Part shown: in pieces, positions 44,844 through 51,464 of the stretch
Numbering within the stretch: position 1 is the stretch's first letter
How the letters are laid out: each line of letters opens with the position of its first letter
Assembly (NCBI RefSeq): GCF_015291625.1
Contig: NZ_CP030047.1
Span: 1,054,001-1,118,000, forward strand
DNA: 64,000 nt
Direction of reading: 5' to 3'
Source of the DNA: Bradyrhizobium sp. CCBAU 53421
GTDB taxonomy: Bacteria; Pseudomonadota; Alphaproteobacteria; Rhizobiales; Xanthobacteraceae
Notes under the pieces: generated by a model
Told to the model about the DNA's origin: nothing
Databases searched by the model: none
What the model saw: only the letters and a program-made list of their open reading frames with translations
Made by a program: the position numbers and the translations under genes

Positions 44844-45086
44844 TTACTTGTCTTCCGGCGCGTCCGTCTGCGTGTGCCCTTCGGGCCCTCGATTGAACAC
44901 CCCGTAATCGCTGGATTTCACTCCCGCCGCCCCGTCGATGCCGACGCCGGACAGGCCCAGCTTGAGCAGCTCGCGGACCGCCGCGGCGCGGGTCGGCATA
45001 CGATGCTTGAATCGGAAATCGTCGAGGGCAGCCAGTTCCTCAGGGGAAAGCATGACTTGAAGACGTTCAGCGCGAAGCTCATTCAT
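44844..45086 (-). CDS. Ribbon-helix-helix DNA-binding protein
   Basis: An 80-residue protein whose first 50 residues fit a ribbon-helix-helix (Arc/MetJ-type) domain: RLQVMLSPEELAALDDFRFKHRMPTRAAAVRELLKLGL. The C-terminal about 25 residues are polar. Such proteins act as dimeric repressors or antitoxins. No toxin-like partner gene is adjacent on the same strand, so an orphan regulator is more likely. The AT-rich region upstream (45087-45264) may hold its operator. Confidence 0.78.
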   Translation of the reverse strand: MNELRAERLQVMLSPEELAALDDFRFKHRMPTRAAAVRELLKLGLSGVGIDGAAGVKSSDYGVFNRGPEGHTQTDAPEDK

Positions 45087-45264
45087 CGCAAATCGCCCAG
45101 AATTAGTTAGTTGAGTAGTTTGCTAAACGAACCAATTTGCGTGGGGTTCCACAGACTCAGATAAAAACGTTGATTGAGTATATTTACCAAGCAAAATCAA
45201 TAACTTAATTGGAAAATTGCGGAACGATCCGGCTGCCCCTCCGTTGTCTGGCGGGAGTACCGCC
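45087..45264. other. AT-rich intergenic region
   Basis: This 178-base stretch is markedly richer in A/T than the surrounding DNA and contains repeated TTAGTT/AGTTG words near 45105-45120 and a TTGATT / AATCAA inverted pair at about 45171-45203. No gene is seen. It separates the ribbon-helix-helix gene from the next gene and probably holds both promoters. Confidence 0.5.
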
Positions 45265-45441
45265 ATGACCAACGACATCAAGCTGCCCCGCAAGCTGTCC
45301 GAGGAACCGGAAGCCCCGAAGCCGCAGCGTCCGAGCCACGCGCAGGTCATCGATCAACTGGACCGCTGGGCCAACAGTCCCGGTCTGCAACCGCCAAGGA
45401 TGAGTGATGGAGAGGATAATTCGGAAGCGGAAGCGATCTGA
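45265..45441 (+). CDS. Small hypothetical protein (58 residues)
   Basis: A 58-residue hydrophilic protein: MTNDIKLPRKLSEEPEAPKP near the start and AQVIDQLDRWANSPGLQPPR in the middle, with a short predicted helix. GCGGGAG lies just upstream of the ATG at 45265. It overlaps the next gene by 35 bases. It has no recognised domain. Confidence 0.6.
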   Translation: MTNDIKLPRKLSEEPEAPKPQRPSHAQVIDQLDRWANSPGLQPPRMSDGEDNSEAEAI

Positions 45442-45601
45442 GCCCCACACGTTCGAGCAGCGCCTTGAGGAGCATCGCGTGCGGCTCGAGAGCCAGCTCG
45501 CGGAATTGCCGCGCGGCGCCAAGCGCGAACAGATCGTCGCTCGGATCGAGCAGTTGCGCACCGCCGTCGAGCTGAACGCGATGCTGTCGATGCACGAGTG
45601 A
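45407..45601 (+). CDS. Small basic helical protein (64 residues)
   Basis: A 64-residue protein made almost wholly of a predicted helix: RIIRKRKRSEPHTFEQRLEE, then LESQLAELPRGAKREQIVAR and IEQLRTAVELN. The N terminus is basic. An AAGGA site precedes the ATG at 45407. It overlaps the previous gene by 35 bases and probably shares its transcript. No function is known; related short proteins are common in rhizobia. Confidence 0.65.
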   Translation: MERIIRKRKRSEPHTFEQRLEEHRVRLESQLAELPRGAKREQIVARIEQLRTAVELNAMLSMHE

Positions 45602-45666
45602 ACCGACACCGGCGCGGGACGCCCACTTGCTCCCGTCGCTGCGCTCGCCTACCATCCCTCCGTTGA

Positions 45667-45737
45667 TGGGGATGGAGTCCCCCGATAACCGCCGCAAGGC
45701 TGATGACTCCTACCGGGCGCGACAGCGTCGGTAGGAG
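45667..45737 (+). promoter_or_regulatory. Fluoride riboswitch (crcB motif)
   Basis: The core reads GGGGATGGAGTCCCCCGATA, then ACCGCCGCAAGGC and TGATGACTCCTACCG. This matches the fluoride aptamer layout: a GGGG/CCCC stem, a GCC..GGC hairpin, the TGATG bulge, and the GGAGTC (45674-45679) to GACTCC (45705-45710) pairing. The 3' part CTCCTACCG (45707-45715) can instead pair perfectly with CGGTAGGAG (45729-45737), giving an alternative hairpin as the expression platform. It stands before a small membrane protein gene and crcB. Confidence 0.9.
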
Positions 45738-45789
45738 CATGCGCCACCGCCGACCCGCAGTGCGCCCCGCGAACGAGAAGGGGCAGAGC

Positions 45790-45963
45790 ATGACGGGTCT
45801 TCCTGATTCACTCTCAATCGCATTGTCGCTGGTCGGGTCGATCTGGCTCGTCGGTGTCGTCGCTCTGCTGGTCGACGCCCCGGGCGAGCTGGTCGCCGCG
45901 ACTTTTGTCGTTGGGACGCTGGTCGGCATCGCCGAGTGGCGGGCAGGAAGGGTGAGAAGTTGA
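45790..45963 (+). CDS. Small membrane protein (57 residues) under the fluoride riboswitch
   Basis: A 57-residue protein with two hydrophobic segments: SIALSLVGSIWLVGVVALLV and ELVAATFVVGTLVGIAEW, joined by VDAPG, with a basic C-terminal end. The ATG at 45790 has a GAAGGGG site; an upstream in-frame ATG at 45739 is too close to the riboswitch hairpin. The stop overlaps the TTG start of crcB by three bases, so the two are translationally coupled. No family is recognised. Position suggests a role in fluoride resistance. Confidence 0.75.
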   Translation: MTGLPDSLSIALSLVGSIWLVGVVALLVDAPGELVAATFVVGTLVGIAEWRAGRVRS

Positions 45964-46346
45964 ACGTTCAATTGTTGGCGGCGGTCGCGATCGGCGGTTC
46001 GCTGGGATCGGTCGCGCGCTATCTGGTGGCGATCGGCGCGGGGCGCCTGGTCGGCGCCGAATTTCCCTGGGGCACGCTGGTGATCAATATCGTGGGCTCG
46101 TTCCTGATCGGCGTGTTTGCGGAGTCCTTCGCGCTGACCTGGAATGTCAGCCAGGCAATGCGGGTGTTTCTCACCGTCGGCATTTGCGGCGGCTTCACCA
46201 CCTTCTCGACCTTTTCGCTCGACGCGATCGTGCTGATGCAGCGCGGCGAGCTATGGCCGGCTGCCGCCTACATCGCGGCCTCCGTCGTGCTCTCGATCCT
46301 GGCGCTGTTCGGCGGCCTGCTGCTGGTGCGCGCGTTCGCGAGCTAA
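45960..46346 (+). CDS. crcB: CrcB/FluC fluoride channel
   Basis: A 128-residue fluoride-selective channel subunit from a TTG start at 45960, coupled to the previous stop. It has four membrane helices, and the family signatures are GGSLGSVARYLVA near the start, EFPWGTLVINIVGSFLIG and GGFTTFSTFSLD. The dimer expels fluoride down its electrochemical gradient. The fluoride riboswitch upstream is consistent with this function. Confidence 0.95.
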   Translation: MNVQLLAAVAIGGSLGSVARYLVAIGAGRLVGAEFPWGTLVINIVGSFLIGVFAESFALTWNVSQAMRVFLTVGICGGFTTFSTFSLDAIVLMQRGELWPAAAYIAASVVLSILALFGGLLLVRAFAS

Positions 46347-46370
46347 TGGTCAGCTACGCGTTCCCCCTTC

Positions 46371-46500
46371 CGTCATCCTGAGGAGCGCGGAACGCGCGTC
46401 TCGAAGGATGCACGGCCCGGCCGGTGGCCGTCGACCCTTCGAGGCTCGCTTTGCTCGCACCTCCAGCGACAAAGGCGAAGCGTTTGCGCGGGGGTGACGG
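46371..46500. repeat. Dispersed inverted repeat with CGTCATCCTGAGGAG ends, copy 2
   Basis: Starts CGTCATCCTGAGGAGCGCGG and ends GGGGGTGACGG; it shares the left 40 bases and the CCCTTCGAG-C-TCG core with copy 1 at 31235-31335 but has extra bases near its right end (around 46460-46490). It begins 24 bases after the crcB stop. Confidence 0.75.
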
Positions 46501-46517
46501 GTCAATCTCTCCAGACG

Positions 46518-46772
46518 CTAATCGGTCGGATGGCGGCCGGTGCGCGGATTGATCGGCGACGTCGGCCGCCGCCGTAGCGCTTCGGGCAGGAACGCCTCGT
46601 CGCTCCTCGGTGAGGGGTCCGCGCGGACGTCGGCGGCCCATTGCGCGCGCTCATGGGGCGTCTGGTTGTCGTGGAAGGTCCGTTTCACGTCGACCCCGCC
46701 GACCGGGTCGTTGACGCCATTCCGGCTGGCGGGATGGTCGACGCCGTTGTGGATGTCACTGGAGTTGCCCAT
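46518..46772 (-). CDS. Small hypothetical protein (84 residues), hydrophilic
   Basis: An 84-residue polar protein from the ATG at 46772, preceded by GGAGG six bases away. It begins MGNSSDIHNGVDHPASRNGV and has a mid segment DVKRTFHDNQTPHERAQWAADVR. Many short conserved proteins of this kind occur in rhizobia. Its function is unknown. It is divergent from the next gene. Longer upstream readings are less plausible because the ribosome site fits here. Confidence 0.6.
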   Translation of the reverse strand: MGNSSDIHNGVDHPASRNGVNDPVGGVDVKRTFHDNQTPHERAQWAADVRADPSPRSDEAFLPEALRRRPTSPINPRTGRHPTD

Positions 46773-46967
46773 CGCGGCCTCCGCGTTCGGTTGATCCGGA
46801 TCGTCCCGGACCAACGTGGCCCGCGCGAGCGCCGTTCCAAACAAGGCCCGTTCCAAAAAAGTGAAGGGCCCGAGGTATCGCTTGCCGCCGGAATCCTTGG
46901 CGCGCCGGGGACCAGCCGGTAGGATGGAACCCGGATCGAGGCCAGGGACCAAGGAAAGACTGAGGGA

Positions 46968-47189
46968 ATGAAGCATGTCGACGTCGCGGTGATTGCTGCC
47001 ACGCTGTGGCTGCTGGCGTCGATGGTGCTGGACATCCTGACGCCGAAATCGATCACCGCGCTGATGATCGCCGCCGCGCTCGCCCCGCCGTTCCTGATCG
47101 GGATCGGCATCCATTTCGCGCGCGAATATTTCAAGGCGAAGCGGCGCAGCTACCCACCGCCGCAACTGGATGAACACTTCAAGAACTGA
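46968..47189 (+). CDS. Small membrane protein (73 residues)
   Basis: A 73-residue protein with two hydrophobic helices (about residues 6-24 and 30-50) and a basic, Tyr/Pro-rich C-terminal end (REYFKAKRRSYPPPQLDEHF). The ATG at 46968 follows GAGGGA. It has no recognised family. It lies between the hydrophilic small protein gene (divergent) and the transglutaminase gene. Confidence 0.65.
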   Translation: MKHVDVAVIAATLWLLASMVLDILTPKSITALMIAAALAPPFLIGIGIHFAREYFKAKRRSYPPPQLDEHFKN

Positions 47190-47271
47190 ACGGCGAGAAC
47201 CGAACGGCAGCTCTGCAATGCGGCTGCACGCGCTGCATTGAACTGCGCAGATGGCTTGCTAAGCTTGCACC

Positions 47272-47952
47272 ATGACCGAGCATCTCCCCAAGACGATCAG
47301 CCGCCTCTACACCGACCCCGGCGAATATGTCGACAGCGATCATCCCGCTGTCGAGGCGTTCGCCCGCGCCGCTGTCCCATCCGACGCCGGCGCCCGCGAC
47401 ATTGCGAGCCGGCTCTACACCGCGGTGCGCGACGGCATCCGCTACAACCCCTATGTCAGCATGCGCTCGGCGGAGAGCTACCGGGCTTCCAGCGTGCTCG
47501 CCGCCGGCAACGGCTACTGCGTCGGCAAGGCGGCGCTCTATGCCGCGGCCTGCCGGGTCCACGGCATCCCGGCCCGGGTCGGCTTCGCCGATGTCCGCAA
47601 TCATCTCACCACCGAGAAGCTGCGCCAGAGCATGGGCTCGGATCTGTTCACCTGGCACGGCTTCACCGAAGTGTTCGTCGACGGCGCCTGGCGCAAGGCG
47701 ACCCCGACCTTCAACGACACGCTGTGCGCCAAGCTTGGCGTCAAGCCGCTCGATTTCGACGGTCATTCGGACGCGCTGCTGCACCCCTTCGACGGCGCGG
47801 GGCGCGCCTACATGCAGTACGTCAACGACCACGGCACCTATCACGACGTCCCCGCCAAATTCCTGATGCGCGAGATGGCGCGCGAATATGCCAACATGCA
47901 GGGCGAGGACATGACCGGCCGCGACATGGAGCGCGAGGCGGCGGAGCAGTAG
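47272..47952 (+). CDS. Transglutaminase-like cysteine protease domain protein
   Basis: A 226-residue cytoplasmic protein with the papain-like transglutaminase core: catalytic Cys 83 in NGYCVGKAAL, His 129 in WHGFTEVFVDG and a probable Asp in LDFDGHSDAL. Such proteins hydrolyse or transfer peptide bonds, often without known substrates. No signal peptide or membrane helix. It is followed by a DMT transporter gene 38 bases downstream in the same direction; no link is known. Confidence 0.85.
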   Translation: MTEHLPKTISRLYTDPGEYVDSDHPAVEAFARAAVPSDAGARDIASRLYTAVRDGIRYNPYVSMRSAESYRASSVLAAGNGYCVGKAALYAAACRVHGIPARVGFADVRNHLTTEKLRQSMGSDLFTWHGFTEVFVDGAWRKATPTFNDTLCAKLGVKPLDFDGHSDALLHPFDGAGRAYMQYVNDHGTYHDVPAKFLMREMAREYANMQGEDMTGRDMEREAAEQ

Positions 47953-47990
47953 CGGGGGCGTGCCTGCGCACCGGCTGAGGGGGCGGTGTC

Positions 47991-48917
47991 ATGGATGCGG
48001 AGCTGCCGAAAGGCCAGGCCGGCCGCCCGGCCACGGGCTGGGAAGACACGATCGCACTGACCGGCTTCATCCTGGTCGCGGTCGGACAGGCCTCCAACCA
48101 GGTGCTGGCGCGCGGCCTTGCCGGCTCGGTGCCGCCGTTCTCGCTGGCCTTCTTCCGCTGGAGCATTATCGCCATTGGTCTCGCGCCGTTCGCGATCGCG
48201 GCTGTCCGGGACGGCAAGATCCCGCTGGCGCAGAATTTTTGGCCGATCCTCGCCGCGGGCTTCCTCGGCATGTTCCTGTGCGGCGGTCCGGTCTACATCG
48301 CCGGCATCACGACAACGGCGATCCATATCGCGCTGATCTTCGCGCTGTCGCCGATCATGGTGCTCTTGATCTCGGCCGCGCTCGGCATCGAGCATATCGG
48401 TCCGCTGCAATGGCTCGGCACGGCGCTGGCGCTCGCCGGCGCGCTTTTGATCGTCTCGGGCGGCCATCTCGACACGCTGACGCAGTCGAGCGCGGCCTGG
48501 GGTGATCTCCTGGTGGTCTGCGCGATGCTCGGCTGGTCCGGCTACACGCTGGTGCAGTCGCGCGTCGCGCCGCGCGCCTCGCTGCTGGCGCGGGTCAGCC
48601 TGTTCTCGGCGGCCGGCGCGCTGTGCTCGTTGCCGCCCGCGCTGCAGGAAATGTGGACGACGCCGGCCGCGGTGTTCAACGCCAGGGCGTTCGAGGCCTA
48701 TGTCTTCGCCGGCCTCGTGCCCGGCCTGATCGCCTATGCCGGCTTCGCCTGGCTCGGCGCACGGTTCGGCTCGGTGCGGACGTCGCTGGTGCTCTACGTC
48801 GCGCCGATCGCGAGCGCCTTACTGTCCTGGATCATCCTCGGCGAGCCGCCGAAGCTGATCCATCTGGTCGGCGGCCTTTTGATCCTCGGCGGCGTCTGGG
48901 CGAGCCTGCGCAAATAG
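47991..48917 (+). CDS. EamA/DMT family transporter
   Basis: A 308-residue protein with ten predicted membrane helices, in two EamA repeats (about residues 20-150 and 165-300), and a polar N-terminal end of about 18 residues. It is a second DMT-type carrier in the window besides 43731-44612. The substrate is unknown. It is in the same direction as the transglutaminase-like gene, 38 bases downstream. Confidence 0.87.
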   Translation: MDAELPKGQAGRPATGWEDTIALTGFILVAVGQASNQVLARGLAGSVPPFSLAFFRWSIIAIGLAPFAIAAVRDGKIPLAQNFWPILAAGFLGMFLCGGPVYIAGITTTAIHIALIFALSPIMVLLISAALGIEHIGPLQWLGTALALAGALLIVSGGHLDTLTQSSAAWGDLLVVCAMLGWSGYTLVQSRVAPRASLLARVSLFSAAGALCSLPPALQEMWTTPAAVFNARAFEAYVFAGLVPGLIAYAGFAWLGARFGSVRTSLVLYVAPIASALLSWIILGEPPKLIHLVGGLLILGGVWASLRK

Positions 48918-49001
48918 ATCCGGTTCCTTCCCAGGGTGCAACCTTTTCCGGCCTCGTGCGTTGAATCCATCGTCGATTCAAGAGCTTAATTGGAGTGTCG
49001 G

Positions 49002-49184
49002 ATGAATTTGACTCCCCAGCAGCGCAAGGACCGTGATGCGCAGCGTCAGCAAGACGCATCGCAGGCGATGAAGGAGCATCGCGCCAACGAGAAGGCGTTC
49101 TACGACAACTTCCAGCGCCTCAAGGCCGAGCGGCAGGCGCGCGAAGCCGCGGAGTCACGGAAGGCGCAATCCGCTTCGAAATAA
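49002..49184 (+). CDS. Small charged helical protein (60 residues)
   Basis: A 60-residue protein of high charge, nearly one continuous predicted helix: MNLTPQQRKDRDAQRQQDAS followed by alternating Lys/Glu/Ala. The ATG at 49002 has GGAG upstream; an earlier in-frame ATG at 48990 is possible. Function unknown. A weak 7-bp inverted pair (TTGAATC/GATTCAA) lies 20-40 bases upstream of the start. Confidence 0.6.
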   Translation: MNLTPQQRKDRDAQRQQDASQAMKEHRANEKAFYDNFQRLKAERQAREAAESRKAQSASK

Positions 49185-49321
49185 GCGCCGGGAGCCATAC
49201 CCACCATCCGGATTGCCCGGATCTGACAGATCGAGAAGGAGCGGAGCTAAGGGGCGAGCACGGCGCAAGCGGGCTCGCCCCGATGACGAGATGAGATCTC
49301 CAGGCTTATGGAGGACGTCAG

Positions 49322-49495
49322 ATGCATTTTGCCGATCAGAAAACGGTCACCTGCAAATGCGGTGAGCCCTTGAGCGAATTGATGCTCGTCGACGACCGGA
49401 CAACCGGGATCAAGTTTCATGTCGGTCGTTGCCCGTCTTGCCGTGAAGTGACGGTTGTTCGATCCCAGGACATGCCATCGAACGACAATGCCTGA
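49322..49495 (+). CDS. Small zinc-ribbon-like protein (57 residues)
   Basis: A 57-residue protein with four Cys in two pairs: TCKCGEPLSEL and GRCPSCREVTVV, a CxC and CxxC arrangement typical of a zinc ribbon. A strong GGAGG lies seven bases before the ATG at 49322. It is missed by length-based gene finding. No function can be assigned beyond probable zinc binding; it may bind nucleic acid or serve in ribosome or transcription contexts. Confidence 0.7.
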   Translation: MHFADQKTVTCKCGEPLSELMLVDDRTTGIKFHVGRCPSCREVTVVRSQDMPSNDNA

Positions 49496-49627
49496 AGCAG
49501 GCGGTCCTCTCGCTGGCATGGAGGACCGTCCCTTTGGCTTCGGGCTTTCAATCGCGATCAGTGAGTCACAGGGCCGCCTGACGCATGGTCGCGGCACATC
49601 AAAGTTCGCGGCACATCAAAAAAGAGC

Positions 49628-49660
49628 AGGGCGCGACCGGCATCACCACGGTCGCGCCCT
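49628..49660. other. Long GC hairpin in a gene-free stretch
   Basis: AGGGCGCGACCG / CGGTCGCGCCCT, a perfect 12-bp stem with a nine-base loop. On the minus strand it is followed by GCTCTTTTTTG, so it could terminate leftward transcription. The 49496-49853 stretch holds no gene I can support; reading frames there look non-coding. Confidence 0.6.
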
Positions 49661-49853
49661 ACGTCGCCGGTCAATGGGGCAGGGGGAATATCCGGCTCTT
49701 GCAATGACTCGCAGACCCCCGGACTCGTTCCGCGCGAATCAAAATATTTTCGTACACGGTTAAGTGATGTCCGGGCGCGAGAACCCCACAGGTTTCGTTC
49801 GCGTTGTGTCCGTGATCGCCAACGGGAATTTCCATGGGGCGAGGGACATCACC

Positions 49854-50246
49854 ATGTCAAAGATTCAAAAGGGAATTTTCGCTGCGTTGGCGGTTGGACT
49901 GACGCTCGGCGCGGTCCAGTTGGCATCCGGCCACGATCTCATTGGCGGGCAGCAGATCACCACCGCATTGGCGCCGGAGAGCGCCGTCAATCGCGCCGCC
50001 AAGACCGACCGTGCCACGGTTCCGGCAAGCGGCCTGGCGAGCCGGACCGTCGCGCTGAAGGTCGACCGGCTGCCCGATACGTCGGTCCTGGTCCGCGTTC
50101 CCGTGGCGCGGGAAGAGGCCCGCAATCACCCCGCAGCGCCCGCCCGCGCGCGGCCCGGCGACACCCGCAAGGTGGCCTGCGAGCCCGTGGTCAGCGTCCT
50201 GACCGAAGTCGCCAAGCTGCTGCAACCCGGCCGCTGCGTGACCTGA
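49854..50246 (+). CDS. Secreted hypothetical protein (130 residues)
   Basis: A 130-residue protein from the ATG at 49854, preceded by GCGAGGGAC. It has a signal peptide (GIFAALAVGLTLGAVQLASG) and a mature part rich in Ala, Arg and Thr with two Cys (near KVACEPVVSVL and the C terminus) that may form a disulfide. No family is recognised. It is followed by a repeat element. Confidence 0.7.
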   Translation: MSKIQKGIFAALAVGLTLGAVQLASGHDLIGGQQITTALAPESAVNRAAKTDRATVPASGLASRTVALKVDRLPDTSVLVRVPVAREEARNHPAAPARARPGDTRKVACEPVVSVLTEVAKLLQPGRCVT

Positions 50247-50281
50247 GAACGGGCCCGCTCCGCGATCTCAACAAGCACCGC

Positions 50282-50387
50282 TGTCATCGCCCGGCTCGAC
50301 CGGGCGATCCAGTACGCCGCGGCCCATCGGCTCAATCACAATCGTCTCTGGAATACTGGATCGCCCGGTCAAGCCGGGCGATGACGA
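50282..50387. repeat. Dispersed palindromic repeat with CATCCAGTACGCCGCGG-type core, copy A
   Basis: Starts TGTCATCGCCCGGCTCGACC and ends GGTCAAGCCGGGCGATGAC. The core reads CGATCCAGTACGCCGCGGCC then CGTCTCTGGAATACTGGAT. Similar copies are at 54681-54790 and 59767-59870; the core is kept while the terminal stems differ in sequence but stay paired. Confidence 0.85.
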
Positions 50388-50427
50388 CGGTTGGGCGGTG
50401 CTGGCTTCGCGTCCCGAGGGAGAACAA

Positions 50428-50877
50428 CTATTCCTCTTCCTCCGGCTCGCTACTGCCGGCGGCACTGCGGCTGGCCATCAGGCCGAGCGCGAGGCCGCCG
50501 ACCGCCAGGATCGGGATCAGCCGCTTCACGCCGATGGCGCGGACGATCTGCAAGCCGGTGGCGATCAGAGCGGGGTCGGCGAGCATCGTCGCCGCGGCGG
50601 ATTTCGCGGCCTTTGCCGCCTTCTCGGCGCGCCTCTGCATCTCGCGCTTGCGTGCCGTGTAGACGGCGACGGCGATCAGCGTGACGACCAGGAATACCGC
50701 GGCGCCGGACAGGCATGCCTCCACCGGACCGTAGTGCTGCAGCACGTAGACGAAGGCGGCCGCGCACAGGAAGGCGATGGTGATGAACAGCGCGATCGCG
50801 GCAGCGGCCGCAAGCGACGTCAGCCGCAGCGCGCTGCCGGTGGATTGCTTGACGTCATCGATCAGCCGCTGAAGCAT
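50428..50877 (-). CDS. Phage holin superfamily (holin-X-like) membrane protein
   Basis: A 149-residue protein from the ATG at 50877. Two adjacent hydrophobic segments (about residues 24-48 and 55-78) are followed by a basic linker (ARKREMQRRAEKAAKAAKS) and a third hydrophobic segment (about 118-135), with an acidic end (SSEPEEEE). This is the pattern of the Actino_Holin-X-like / YqjD-associated membrane proteins found next to DUF883 genes. Likely an inner-membrane protein of unknown function, not a phage holin. Confidence 0.7.
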   Translation of the reverse strand: MLQRLIDDVKQSTGSALRLTSLAAAAAIALFITIAFLCAAAFVYVLQHYGPVEACLSGAAVFLVVTLIAVAVYTARKREMQRRAEKAAKAAKSAAATMLADPALIATGLQIVRAIGVKRLIPILAVGGLALGLMASRSAAGSSEPEEEE

Positions 50878-51018
50878 TGCCAAACCTTGTCCTGAGCCTT
50901 GCCTTGAAAAGCGCATCGACAAACGAGGTGGTGGCGCGCCAGCGCTGCCATCGCGTCCAGAACAGTGGTTTGCGCGTGACCGTCATCGCGGGCCTGCTCC
51001 GCCGTAGCTGGTCGGTGC

Positions 51019-51390
51019 CTAGCGCCGCCAGGTGACGCCGATCAAAAAGCCGAGGCCGAGCGCCAGGCCGACGGTTGCCAGCGGCCGCTGCGTGATCACC
51101 TCTTCGAGCGATTCCTCGATCGAGGATGCCGCCTCCTGCGCCGCGCCCATCATCGCGCTGCCGCGCTCCGTCACGTCGTCGAGCGCGTCTTCCGCGTTGG
51201 CGCGCGCATCCTTGTAGCGGCGGCGGGCCTGCTTGCTTGCGTTGTTGGCAAACGAGTTGAGCGCGTCGGTGATCTGTTCGGTGAGGGCGGCGATATCGTT
51301 CTTCACGGCAGTGACATCCTTTTCGAGGCGTTCGTAGGTCGCTTTGTCCGTCATGTTCTTGATCCCAAATGCGCTGTCCGTGCTCGACAT
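51019..51390 (-). CDS. DUF883 family (ElaB/YqjD/YgaM) membrane-anchored protein
   Basis: A 123-residue protein with a long amphipathic coiled-coil-like helix (about residues 18-85, ATYERLEKDVTAVKNDIAAL) and a C-terminal membrane helix (RPLATVGLALGLGFLIGVTW) ending in Arg-Arg, the DUF883 pattern. Members such as YqjD bind ribosomes at the membrane in stationary phase. The ATG at 51390 has GGGAG; an ATG at 51354 is a shorter option. It lies next to the holin-X-like gene on the same strand, an arrangement seen in stress-induced sets. Confidence 0.85.
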   Translation of the reverse strand: MSSTDSAFGIKNMTDKATYERLEKDVTAVKNDIAALTEQITDALNSFANNASKQARRRYKDARANAEDALDDVTERGSAMMGAAQEAASSIEESLEEVITQRPLATVGLALGLGFLIGVTWRR

Positions 51391-51464
51391 CGAAAGCTCC
51401 CGGATAATTCGCGTTGCAGGAAAAACGCCTCCGATCAGGCAAAGTTCCAGATGCGAAACCGAGG

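Noticed and set aside
44844..45086. Antitoxin of a toxin-antitoxin pair
   Set aside because: No toxin-like gene overlaps or adjoins it on the same strand; the neighbours are small unrelated frames. Left as an orphan regulator.
49455..49763. 102-codon plus-strand reading frame
   Set aside because: It overlaps the zinc-ribbon gene end and runs through the GC hairpin at 49628-49660; no ribosome site or family signature.
50428..50877. Prophage holin
   Set aside because: No phage genes are near. The protein has the pattern of chromosomal holin-X-like genes linked to DUF883 genes.
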